Shown here: piece by piece, positions 54,191-64,000 of the stretch
Position numbering within the stretch: the stretch's first letter is position 1
Layout of the letters: every line of letters starts with the position of its first letter
Assembly (NCBI RefSeq): GCF_000819845.1
Contig: NZ_CDCG01000004.1
Location: 186,001-250,000 of the forward strand
Length of the DNA stretch: 64,000 bases
Source: Aeromonas enteropelogenes
GTDB taxonomy: Bacteria; Pseudomonadota; Gammaproteobacteria; Enterobacterales; Aeromonadaceae
Direction: 5' to 3'
The notes under the pieces: generated by a model
The model's database searches: none
What the model was told of the DNA's origin: nothing
The model's input: only the letters and a program-made list of their open reading frames with translations
Translations under genes and position numbers: made by a program

Positions 54191-56773
54191 TTACAGCATC
54201 TGCTTGAGGCGATAGAGCAGATCCAGCGCCTGACGCGGGGTGAGCTCATCCGGGCGCACCGCTTCCAGTTCATCAACTACCGGATGGCTCTGGGGCGGCA
54301 GGGCGACCGGGGCTGGGCGCACTTCACCGGCGGCCACCGGGGTGGCGTTTTCGAGCTCGGCCAGCTTGTGGCGGGCCTGATGGATCACCGATTTCGGCAC
54401 CCCAGCCAGTGCCGCCACTTGCAGGCCGTAGGAGCGGCTGGCGGCCCCCTCCTGCACTGCGTGCATAAAGGCGATGGTGTCGCCATGCTCCACCGCGTCC
54501 AGATGGACGTTGGCGAGCCCTTCCATCAGCTCCGGTAGGCGGGTCAGCTCGAAGTAGTGGGTGGCGAACAGGGTGTAGGCGCCGATCTTGCTTGCCAATT
54601 GCTCGGCACAGGCCCACGCCAGCGACAGGCCGTCGTAGGTGCTGGTGCCGCGGCCGATCTCGTCCATCAGCACCAGGCTGCGGGCGGTGGCATTGTTGAG
54701 GATGTTGGCGGTCTCGGTCATCTCCACCATAAAGGTGGAACGGCCGGAGGCCAGATCGTCCGACGCCCCGATGCGGGTGAAAATGCGGTCGATGGGGCCG
54801 ATGCGGGCGCTGTCGGCAGGCACGAAGGCGCCGATATGGGCCAGCAGCACGATCAGCGCGGTCTGGCGCATATAGGTGGACTTACCCCCCATGTTGGGGC
54901 CGGTGATGATCAGCATGCGGCGGCTGCGCTGCAGATTGATGGGGTTGGCGATAAAGGGGTCGGTCATCACCTGCTCCACCACCGGGTGGCGGCCCGCCTC
55001 GATCAGGATCTGATCCTCGTCGATAAGTTGCGGGCAACGGTAGTCCAGGGTCTCGGCCCGCTCCGCCAGGTTGGCCAGCACGTCCAGCTCAGCCAGGGCG
55101 GCAGCCGATTCCTGCAGCTCGCCCAAGTGCGGCAGCAGAGCATCGAGCAGCTCCTCGTAGAGGCGTTTTTCCAGCGCCAGCGCCTGGGCCTGGGCGGTGA
55201 GCACCTTGTCTTCGTACTTCTTGAGCTCGTCGATGATGTAGCGTTCGTTGTTCTTGAGGGTCTGGCGGCGGATGTAGTGAGCCGGCACCAGATGGCTGTT
55301 GGCGCGGCTCACCTCAATGTAGAAGCCGTGCACCTTGTTATAGCCCACCTTGAGGGTGTTGATGCCGGTCAGCAGCCGCTCGCGCTCCTCGATGCGGGCC
55401 AGGCTGGCGGTGGCGCCGTTGGCCAGATCCCGCAGCTCGTCCAGCTCCTGGTTGAACCCTTCGCGTATGACGCCGCCATCGCGAATGAGCACCGGTGGCA
55501 CCTCCATCACGGCGCGTTCCAGCAGGTCATGCAACTCGGGGAAGGTGCTGGCACGCTCGCGCAGCTGCTGCACCGCCTCGTGCTCACTCTCCGCCAGCAG
55601 GCGCTGCAGTTCCGGCAGCTGGGCGAAGGCCTGCCGCAGTCGGGTGAGGTCGCGCGGACGGGCCGAGCGCAGGGCCAGGCGCGCCAGCACCCGCTCCACG
55701 TCGCCGACCTGACGCAACAAGCCACCCAGCTCGTCATAGAGGTTCTGCTCGATGAGCTCCTTGATGGTGCTCTGACGGCCTTTGAGGATCACCCGGTCGC
55801 GGATCGGCTGGTGGATCCAGCGCTTGAGCAGCCGGCTCCCCATGGGGGTGGCGGTGCAATCGAGCACGGCGGAGAGGGTGTTGTCGTGGCCACCGGCCAG
55901 ATTCTGGGTCAGTTCCAGATTGCGGCGGGTAGCGGCATCCATGATGACCGCGTTATCAGGCTGCTCGAGGCGCACGCTGCGAATGTGGGGCAGGGCGGTA
56001 CGCTGAGTGTCTTTCACGTACTGCATCAGGCAACCGGCGGCGCACAGGGCGGTCTCGCTCTGCTCGACGCCAAAGCCTACCAGATCCTGGGTACCGAACT
56101 GCTGGCACAAGAGCTTGCGGGCGGTACCGAGCTCGAATTCCCACTCCGGGCGGCGGCGCAGGCCACGGCGACCCTCGACGTGGTGCAGGAATTCGAAGGA
56201 TTCGGGGTAGAGCAGCTCGGCCGGATTGGTGCGCTGCAGCTCGGCCAGCAGTGTCTCTTCCTTCTCGAACTGGTTGATGAAGAAACGGCCCGAGCCTATG
56301 TCCATGGTGCCATAGCCAAAGCGGCGACCATCGTGATAGACGGCGGCGATCAGGTTGTCCTGCCGCTCGCTGAGCAGCGCCTCGTCGGAGACGGTGCCCG
56401 GGGTGATGATGCGAATGACCTTGCGCTCCACCGGCCCCTTGCTGGTGGCGGGATCCCCCACCTGTTCGCAGATGGCAGCGGATTCGCCCAGCTGCACCAG
56501 CTTGGCGAGATACCCCTCGATGGCGTGATAAGGCACGCCCGCCATGGGGATGGGACTGCCCGCCGACTGACCACGCTTGGTCAGGGAGATGTCGAGCAGT
56601 TGGGAGGCCTTGCGGGCATCGTCGTAGAACAGCTCGTAGAAGTCGCCCATCCGGTAGAACAGCAGGATCTCCGGGTTCTCGGCCTTGAGGGTCAGATACT
56701 GCTGCATCATGGGCGTGTGGGCGCTGAGATTGGCGCCTGGCGCGGCGCCAGTGGCTTGGTGTTGTGCGGTCAT
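54191..56773 (-). CDS. mutS: DNA mismatch repair protein MutS
   Basis: Recognises mismatches and recruits MutL. It is 860 residues, as in E. coli (853). The mismatch wedge lies in [11 protein letters not shown] (Phe-x-Glu). The connector, lever and clamp regions follow, then the ATPase: Walker [11 protein letters not shown], Walker [17 protein letters not shown] and the ATHYFELT histidine loop. The C-terminal tetramer region ends [11 protein letters not shown]. It is transcribed towards the binding-protein gene and divergent from pncC, the usual arrangement beside recA in gammaproteobacteria. Confidence 0.97.
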   Translation of the reverse strand: MTAQHQATGAAPGANLSAHTPMMQQYLTLKAENPEILLFYRMGDFYELFYDDARKASQLLDISLTKRGQSAGSPIPMAGVPYHAIEGYLAKLVQLGESAAICEQVGDPATSKGPVERKVIRIITPGTVSDEALLSERQDNLIAAVYHDGRRFGYGTMDIGSGRFFINQFEKEETLLAELQRTNPAELLYPESFEFLHHVEGRRGLRRRPEWEFELGTARKLLCQQFGTQDLVGFGVEQSETALCAAGCLMQYVKDTQRTALPHIRSVRLEQPDNAVIMDAATRRNLELTQNLAGGHDNTLSAVLDCTATPMGSRLLKRWIHQPIRDRVILKGRQSTIKELIEQNLYDELGGLLRQVGDVERVLARLALRSARPRDLTRLRQAFAQLPELQRLLAESEHEAVQQLRERASTFPELHDLLERAVMEVPPVLIRDGGVIREGFNQELDELRDLANGATASLARIEERERLLTGINTLKVGYNKVHGFYIEVSRANSHLVPAHYIRRQTLKNNERYIIDELKKYEDKVLTAQAQALALEKRLYEELLDALLPHLGELQESAAALAELDVLANLAERAETLDYRCPQLIDEDQILIEAGRHPVVEQVMTDPFIANPINLQRSRRMLIITGPNMGGKSTYMRQTALIVLLAHIGAFVPADSARIGPIDRIFTRIGASDDLASGRSTFMVEMTETANILNNATARSLVLMDEIGRGTSTYDGLSLAWACAEQLASKIGAYTLFATHYFELTRLPELMEGLANVHLDAVEHGDTIAFMHAVQEGAASRSYGLQVAALAGVPKSVIHQARHKLAELENATPVAAGEVRPAPVALPPQSHPVVDELEAVRPDELTPRQALDLLYRLKQML

Positions 56774-56950
56774 GTTCTATTCCAGAAGGGGCCTCTGCGG
56801 GCCTGTGTCTGCGGTGATGAGCCTTGAGCTTGATGGCGCCATTCTACACATAAGCGCCGCGACGGGGGAGGCCGGCTTGGATTGCCCCCGGTTGCGGGCG
56901 ACAGGATCGGGATCGCATAATGTGCCTCTTCAATGAGCAGGAGATCCGCC

Positions 56951-57442
56951 ATGACACTGGATGCAGAGATTGAGCACCTGGCCATCGAGTTGGGACAGGC
57001 CCTCGGCCAGCGCGGCTGGCTGGCGGCGACTGCCGAGTCCTGCACCGGCGGCGGGGTAGCGAGCGCCATCACCGACATCGCGGGCAGCTCCGGCTGGTTT
57101 GATCGCGGCTTTGTCACCTACACAAACGAGGCCAAGCAGCAGATGCTGGGGGTGAGCGACGAGAGCCTGGAGCAGCACGGCGCCGTGAGCGAGGCGGTGG
57201 TGCTGGAGATGGCCCGCGGCGCCCTGGCCCACTCGGCGGCTTCCATCAGTGTGGCCATCAGCGGCATCGCCGGCCCCGGTGGCGCTACCGAGGGCAAACC
57301 GGTGGGCACCGTCTGGTTTGCCTGGGCCGACTGCAACGGCCGCCACCACTCCCTGCTGGCCCGCTTCGATGGCGACCGTCGTCAGGTGCGTCAGCAGGCG
57401 GTGAGACAGGCCTTGTCGGGTCTGTTGGCCCTGCTCAGATAA
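56951..57442 (+). CDS. pncC: Nicotinamide-nucleotide amidase (CinA C-terminal family)
   Basis: Hydrolyses NMN to nicotinic acid mononucleotide in pyridine nucleotide salvage. It is 163 residues, the stand-alone CinA C-terminal domain. The catalytic stretch ATAESCTGGGVASAIT is at about 30-45, then GWFDRGFVTYTNEAKQQMLGV, GALAHSAASISVAISGIAGPGGATEGKPVGTVWFAW (in part). AGGAG lies eight bases before ATG 56951; GTG/ATG upstream are in frame but unsupported. Adjacent to recA, as commonly seen. Confidence 0.94.
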   Translation: MTLDAEIEHLAIELGQALGQRGWLAATAESCTGGGVASAITDIAGSSGWFDRGFVTYTNEAKQQMLGVSDESLEQHGAVSEAVVLEMARGALAHSAASISVAISGIAGPGGATEGKPVGTVWFAWADCNGRHHSLLARFDGDRRQVRQQAVRQALSGLLALLR

Positions 57443-57449
57443 ATTGGGC

Positions 57450-57477
57450 TTGATACTGTATGAATAGACAGTATACT
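57450..57477 (+). promoter_or_regulatory. recA promoter with LexA (SOS) box in the spacer
   Basis: TTGATA (57450-57455), a 16-base spacer and TATACT (57472-57477). The spacer is exactly CTG-N10-CAG (57456-57471), within the palindrome-like TACTGTATGAATAGACAGTA, a near-consensus LexA box. RNA polymerase and LexA binding must be exclusive. Confidence 0.93.
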
Positions 57478-57522
57478 TAGCCCAACTTCACTTCTTACTC
57501 ACGATTTCCAGCGGAGATTGGC

Positions 57523-58587
57523 ATGGATCAGAACAAACAGAAGGCACTGGCGGCTGCGCTGGGTCAGATCGAAAAGCAGTTTGGCAAAGGCTCCATCATG
57601 CGTCTGGGCGACAGCAAGACCATGGACATCGAAGCCATTTCTACCGGTTCTCTCTCCCTGGACGTGGCGCTGGGGATTGGTGGTCTGCCGTGCGGTCGTA
57701 TCGTCGAGATCTACGGCCCGGAATCTTCCGGTAAAACCACCCTCACCCTGCAGGTGATCGCGGAAGCCCAGAAGAAGGGCAAGACCTGTGCCTTCGTCGA
57801 TGCGGAGCACGCACTCGACCCCATCTATGCCGCCAAACTGGGCGTCAACGTCGATGACCTGTTGATCTCCCAGCCGGATACCGGCGAACAGGCGCTCGAG
57901 ATCTGCGACATGCTGGTGCGCTCCAACGCCGTTGACGTCATTATCGTCGACTCCGTGGCCGCCCTGACCCCGAAAGCGGAAATCGAGGGCGAGATGGGTG
58001 ACTCCCACGTCGGCCTGCAGGCTCGTCTGATGTCCCAGGCGCTGCGTAAATTGACCGCCAACATCAAGAACGCCAATTGCCTGTGCATCTTCATCAACCA
58101 GATCCGGATGAAGATTGGTGTCATGTTCGGCAGCCCGGAGACCACGACCGGTGGTAACGCACTGAAGTTCTACGCCTCCGTGCGTCTGGATATTCGTCGT
58201 ACCGGCGCCATCAAGGAAGGGGATGAAGTGGTCGGCAACGAGACCCGCGTCAAGGTAGTGAAGAACAAGGTGGCTCCTCCCTTCAAACAGGCCGAATTCC
58301 AGATCTTCTACGGTGCCGGCATCTCCAAAGAGGGCGAGCTGGTGGATCTGGGCGTCAAGCACAAGCTGATCGACAAGGCCGGTGCCTGGTACAGCTACAA
58401 CGGCGAGAAGATCGGTCAGGGCAAGGCCAACGTGATGAAGCTGTTTGCCGAGAACAAGGCCATGGCAGCCGAAGTGGAGGCCAAGCTGCGCGAGCTGCTG
58501 CTCTCCGGCGTGGTTCCTGCCGATGACAAGGCGGTCACCGCGGAAGAAGACGAGTTCGACGTCGAAAGCGAACAAGAGTTCGAATAA
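57523..58587 (+). CDS. recA: Recombinase RecA
   Basis: ATP-dependent recombinase and SOS co-protease, 354 residues. Walker A is GPESSGKTT, Walker [10 protein letters not shown], loop L1 [21 protein letters not shown] and loop L2 [30 protein letters not shown] (in part). The acidic tail [12 protein letters not shown] is typical. The promoter has a LexA box in its spacer. recX lies 43 bases downstream after a hairpin. Confidence 0.98.
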   Translation: MDQNKQKALAAALGQIEKQFGKGSIMRLGDSKTMDIEAISTGSLSLDVALGIGGLPCGRIVEIYGPESSGKTTLTLQVIAEAQKKGKTCAFVDAEHALDPIYAAKLGVNVDDLLISQPDTGEQALEICDMLVRSNAVDVIIVDSVAALTPKAEIEGEMGDSHVGLQARLMSQALRKLTANIKNANCLCIFINQIRMKIGVMFGSPETTTGGNALKFYASVRLDIRRTGAIKEGDEVVGNETRVKVVKNKVAPPFKQAEFQIFYGAGISKEGELVDLGVKHKLIDKAGAWYSYNGEKIGQGKANVMKLFAENKAMAAEVEAKLRELLLSGVVPADDKAVTAEEDEFDVESEQEFE

Positions 58588-58600
58588 CGAGTAACAGGAA

Positions 58601-58624
58601 GGCCGGGTCGATACCCGGCCTTGT
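58601..58624 (+). terminator. recA-recX intergenic hairpin (leaky terminator)
   Basis: GGCCGGGT (58601-58608) / ACCCGGCC (58613-58620) with a CGAT loop and a short TTGT tail. In E. coli the equivalent terminator lets limited readthrough into recX, keeping RecX scarce; the same is likely here. Confidence 0.8.
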
Positions 58625-58629
58625 CATTT

Positions 58630-59130
58630 ATGGTTGATGAATCCACTACCGAACCCGCACAGCCCAGCTTCGAAGAGCAGCTGGCGGCCGCCCGCAACTT
58701 CGCCATGCGCAGTCTTGCCCGCCGCGAGAGTGCCGAATCCGAACTGGCCAATCGACTGCGCCAGCAGGGGTTCAGCCAGGAGGTGATCGAAGCGGTCGTC
58801 GACTACTGCCGTGGCTACAACTGGGTCAATGACGAGCGTTATGGCGCCATGGCGGTGCGAGCCGGTGCTGCCAAGGGGCACGGGCCCATCAAGATCCGCT
58901 TCGACCTGCGACGCAAGGGGCTGGACGACAGCCAGATCGACGCTGCCTTCGAGCAACCCGAACTGGACTGGTTCGAACTGGCTTTCGAGCTGCTGGAGCG
59001 GCGCGCCAGAGTCGCCGATCTGGCCGATTTCAAGCTACGCATGAAGTGGCTCAAGTATCTGCTGGGGCGAGGCTTTACTCAGGATCAGGCTCGTTATGCC
59101 CTCTCTGCCTTGCAGGAGCGGGAGGAATAG
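58630..59130 (+). CDS. recX: RecA regulatory protein RecX
   Basis: Binds RecA filaments and inhibits recombinase and co-protease activity. It is 166 residues, predicted as tandem three-helix repeats. Seen are RNFAMRSLARRESAESELANRL, YCRGYNWVNDERYG, GPIKIRFDLRRKGL and KYLLGRGFTQDQARYAL. ATG 58630 is used; TTG 58621 is in frame. It is translated from the recA transcript by readthrough of a hairpin. Confidence 0.95.
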   Translation: MVDESTTEPAQPSFEEQLAAARNFAMRSLARRESAESELANRLRQQGFSQEVIEAVVDYCRGYNWVNDERYGAMAVRAGAAKGHGPIKIRFDLRRKGLDDSQIDAAFEQPELDWFELAFELLERRARVADLADFKLRMKWLKYLLGRGFTQDQARYALSALQEREE

Positions 59131-59566
59131 GGACGCGGTGCAGGCTGGCGAGATAACAAGATGTCGGTGACGATAACTGCCAGTTCGTCTCCTGCGCTGA
59201 CCATAGGGCCGCGTGGCCCCTGAGCCTGTCAATTCCCTTTAACCGGCTCCTTCTCGCCAGCTTCCCTTCGTCTGACGACTCACCGGGACTCGCTCCTTGA
59301 TCGCGGCTCAGCAGCTTTTTCCTGTTTGTTCAGTGGCTTGGCTACGGATGATGAAGCGGGTCCGGTTTTGTCGCATCCTGCGGTTATTTTCCGCTGCTTT
59401 TGGCGCGATCCGTGGCCGGAAAAGCGTGCATTTGCCTCCCTTTTCTTCACCCACCCGTTTATGCGTGCTTTTTCGCCCGTGACGGGCCGGTACGTTTTAC
59501 TTTACCCCGCAGAAAACTTACATTAATGCGGTTAAAAGTCCGTATTCGAATCAAGCAGGATTTTCC
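59131..59566 (+). other. recX-alaS intergenic region with alaS promoter
   Basis: No gene is seen in these 436 bases. Near the end, TTTACT (59496-59501), a 17-base spacer and TACATT (59519-59524) make a plausible alaS promoter. GCCCG-TGA-CGGGC (59475-59487) is a short hairpin just before it. The remainder is pyrimidine-rich without clear structure. Confidence 0.45.
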
Positions 59567-62191
<2,625 letters not shown>

Positions 62192-62207
62192 TAGGGCGAG
62201 GTGATCT

Positions 62208-63446
62208 GTGGCACTCTATGTACAGAAGTACGGCGGCACCTCGGTCGGCACATTGGAGCGGATCGAGGCGGTCGCTGAGCGGGTTCAGCAGACCCGCGCC
62301 CAGGGACACGATGTGGTGGTGGTGGTCTCCGCCATGTCGGGCGAAACCAACCGGTTGCTGGGCATGGCCCAGCAGCTGGATCCTGATGCCAACCGGCGCG
62401 AGATGGACGTGCTCGTCTCCACCGGTGAGCAGGTCACCATAGCGCTGTTGGCGATCGCGTTGAACAAACGCGGTTGTCATGCGGTCTCAATGACCGGTGA
62501 TCAGGTACGCATTCACACCGATTCCGCCTATGGCAAGGCGCGCATCACCCATATCGATACCGAGCTGGTTCAGGCAGAACTGGCGGCGGGCAAGGTAGTG
62601 GTGATCGCCGGTTTTCAGGGCCGTGATGAGCACAACGCCATCACTACTCTGGGCCGGGGCGGCTCGGACACCACGGCAGTTGCCGTGGCGGCGGCCATCG
62701 AGGCCGATGAGTGCCAGATCTTTACCGATGTTGATGGGGTGTACACCACGGATCCGCGCATCGAGCCCAAGGCTCGTCGTCTCGATACCATCACCTTCGA
62801 GGAGATGCTGGAGATGGCCAGCCTGGGGGCCAAGGTGCTGCAGATCCGTTCGGTGGAGTTTGCGGGCAAATACCGCGTCCCGCTGCGGGTACTGTCGAGC
62901 TTTATCGATGGAGAGGGAACCTTAATCACATATGGAGGTGAGAGGATGGAAGCTCCCCTGGTATCCGGGATCGCTTTTAACCGCAACGAGGCCAGCCTGA
63001 CTATTCTGGGTGTGCCTGACAAACCGACCGTGGCCGCGCAGATCCTGAATCCGATCAGCGATGCCAACATTGATGTCGACATGATTGTGCAAAACACCCT
63101 GGGTGATGGCACCGCCGACTTCACCTTTACGGTGAATCGGGATGATTACCGCCGTGCCCGCGCACTGCTTGAGGAAACGGCCAGCGAGCTGGGCGCCTCC
63201 TGTGTGCAGGGAAATGGCGAGATCGCCAAGGTTTCCATTGTCGGTGTCGGCATGTGGAACCACCCCGGTGTTGCCCGCACCATGTTCAAGGTATTGGGCG
63301 AGGAGGGGATCAACATGCAGCTGATTTCCACCTCTGAAATCAAAATCTCTGTGGTGATTGACGAGAAGTATCTGGAGCTGGCGGTGCGAGCCCTGCACGC
63401 CGCTTTCGGGTTGGATCAAGCGCCCCAAGAGCAGCCCCTGGGCTAA
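62208..63446 (+). CDS. lysC: Aspartate kinase (single-domain, ACT-regulated)
   Basis: First enzyme of the aspartate family (Lys, Thr, Met, DAP). It is 412 residues, the Pseudomonas/Bacillus type without a fused homoserine dehydrogenase. The kinase domain is at 1-245: [36 protein letters not shown]. Two ACT domains follow (about 260-410; [29 protein letters not shown]) and would bind Lys/Thr. The start is GTG 62208. An in-frame ATG at 62946 has a very strong ribosome site, GGAGGTGA, and would give a separate regulatory subunit of 166 residues. Confidence 0.95.
   Translation: MALYVQKYGGTSVGTLERIEAVAERVQQTRAQGHDVVVVVSAMSGETNRLLGMAQQLDPDANRREMDVLVSTGEQVTIALLAIALNKRGCHAVSMTGDQVRIHTDSAYGKARITHIDTELVQAELAAGKVVVIAGFQGRDEHNAITTLGRGGSDTTAVAVAAAIEADECQIFTDVDGVYTTDPRIEPKARRLDTITFEEMLEMASLGAKVLQIRSVEFAGKYRVPLRVLSSFIDGEGTLITYGGERMEAPLVSGIAFNRNEASLTILGVPDKPTVAAQILNPISDANIDVDMIVQNTLGDGTADFTFTVNRDDYRRARALLEETASELGASCVQGNGEIAKVSIVGVGMWNHPGVARTMFKVLGEEGINMQLISTSEIKISVVIDEKYLELAVRALHAAFGLDQAPQEQPLG
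62934..62948 (+). promoter_or_regulatory. Internal ribosome site and ATG within lysC (beta subunit start)
   Basis: GGAGGTGAGAGG directly precedes the in-frame ATG at 62946 (codon 247). The encoded product would be the ACT-domain half alone, as in known alpha2beta2 aspartate kinases with overlapping subunit genes. Confidence 0.65.
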
Positions 63447-63549
63447 CAATCTCTGATTGATTTAGTTTCAACCATTTACCATATCGGTATCTTTGTTAGA
63501 TAATGTCGCATATCGATATAAAAACAAAACAGGATACAGGAGCAAGCGA

Positions 63550-63738
63550 ATGCTTATTTTGACTCGTCGTGTAGGGGAAACCCTGATGATTGGTGACGAA
63601 GTGACTGTCACCGTACTGGGCGTTAAAGGCAACCAGGTTCGTATCGGCGTGAACGCACCGAAAGAAGTTTCCGTGCACCGCGAAGAGATTTATCAGCGTA
63701 TCCAGGCTGAGAAGGTTCCGGGCCAGCCGAACTTCTAA
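63550..63738 (+). CDS. csrA: Carbon storage regulator CsrA
   Basis: Post-transcriptional RNA-binding regulator of carbon metabolism, motility and biofilm, 62 residues. [18 protein letters not shown] at the start and the RNA-contact region [12 protein letters not shown] are nearly identical to E. coli CsrA. AGGAG lies before ATG 63550. Two GGA motifs (63532-63534 and 63539-63541), the second within the ribosome site, are likely autoregulatory CsrA targets. The gene order alaS-lysC-csrA-tRNA-Ser is familiar in this group. Confidence 0.97.
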   Translation: MLILTRRVGETLMIGDEVTVTVLGVKGNQVRIGVNAPKEVSVHREEIYQRIQAEKVPGQPNF

Positions 63739-63758
63739 GCCGGATTCCAGGCAGTGAC

Positions 63759-63793
63759 AAGGCGACACCTCATGTGTCGCCTTTTGTTTTTTT
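63759..63793 (+). terminator. Terminator of csrA
   Basis: AAGGCGACAC (63759-63768) / GTGTCGCCTT (63774-63783) with a CTCAT loop, then a long T tract. Confidence 0.95.
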
Positions 63794-63910
63794 ATGGCCC
63801 GTGAAATCGGCTGCACGGCGTAAAACAACGGGATAAGTGTCGATATTGCTTGAATATTCCACGCTTTGACCAAATGCTGAGCGAACGCTCTTTTTTCTCC
63901 AAAAAAGTGT

Positions 63911-63938
63911 TTGACTAAAAATCCCTGTGAAGTATTAT
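63911..63938 (+). promoter_or_regulatory. Promoter of the tRNA-Ser gene
   Basis: TTGACT (63911-63916), a 16-base spacer and TATTAT (63933-63938), 14 bases before the tRNA 5' end. Confidence 0.75.
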
Positions 63939-63951
63939 CAGCCCCGCAAAC

Positions 63952-64000
63952 GGAGAGGTGGCCGAGAGGCTGAAGGCGCTCCCCTGCTAAGGGAGTATGC
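63952..64000 (+). tRNA. serV: tRNA-Ser(GCU), 5' part only
   Basis: The first 49 bases of a serine tRNA: acceptor strand GGAGAGG, D-arm GCCGAGAGGCTGAAGGC and an anticodon arm with anticodon GCT at 63986-63988 in the loop CTGCTAA. The variable arm and 3' half lie outside the window. The sequence agrees closely with E. coli serV. Confidence 0.93.

Overview
The window is a GC-rich gammaproteobacterial chromosome segment that fits Aeromonas. The strongest marker is a full-length aerolysin gene (20334-21812). Supporting evidence is the block mutS / pncC / recA / recX / alaS / lysC / csrA / tRNA-Ser, the divergent argE / argCBFGH cluster, a thiC-thiDE-thiFSGH operon under a TPP riboswitch, and cidAB-type genes. 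No rRNA, CRISPR array or prophage is visible. Nearly all of the sequence is core chromosome; one short AT-rich island stands out.

Layout. 1-10.7 kb: a chemoreceptor cut by the window edge, a PlpD-type patatin/beta-barrel lipase, aconitase B, and two tandem CSS-motif EAL phosphodiesterases. 10.7-19.0 kb: a CPA1 Na+/H+ antiporter, B12-dependent methionine synthase, RimK, and a histidine kinase/response regulator pair reading away from two small secreted proteins. 20.1-21.9 kb: aerolysin behind an AT-rich leader. 21.9-29.0 kb: the thiamine operon; ThiH carries an in-frame insertion made of palindromic repeats. 29.0-32.1 kb: accessory DNA. It holds a mosaic of hairpins, then an AT-rich radical SAM gene as sole cargo between 51-bp inverted repeats, then a decayed REP-associated (IS200-like) transposase. 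32.3-34.5 kb: a probable four-gene operon with a Vat-type xenobiotic acetyltransferase, two GNAT acetyltransferases and a small secreted protein. 34.5-38.6 kb: a YjiH-like membrane protein with a long hairpin-rich leader, a B3/B4-domain protein, a small unknown protein and a PaiB-like flavin-binding protein. 38.7-45.8 kb: arginine biosynthesis. 46.0-50.0 kb: ppc, a histidine phosphatase and YbaK. 50.1-54.1 kb: two paralogous periplasmic binding-protein-like genes bracketing a LysR regulator and cidAB. 54.2-64.0 kb: mutS and the recA-csrA block, ending in a truncated tRNA-Ser(GCU).

How the genes connect. The thi genes supply both thiamine halves: ThiC makes the pyrimidine, ThiF/S/G/H the thiazole, and ThiDE phosphorylates the pyrimidine and joins the two. 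MetH and the arg genes cover amino-acid biosynthesis. RecA and RecX are the SOS core, and the recA promoter has a LexA box in its spacer. The two CSS-EAL proteins and CsrA are global lifestyle regulators.

The observations most worth following are the inverted-repeat-bounded radical SAM gene, the translated palindromic insertion in ThiH, the shared initiation region of two neighbouring acetyltransferase genes, the structured leader before the YjiH-like gene, and a strong internal start site in lysC.
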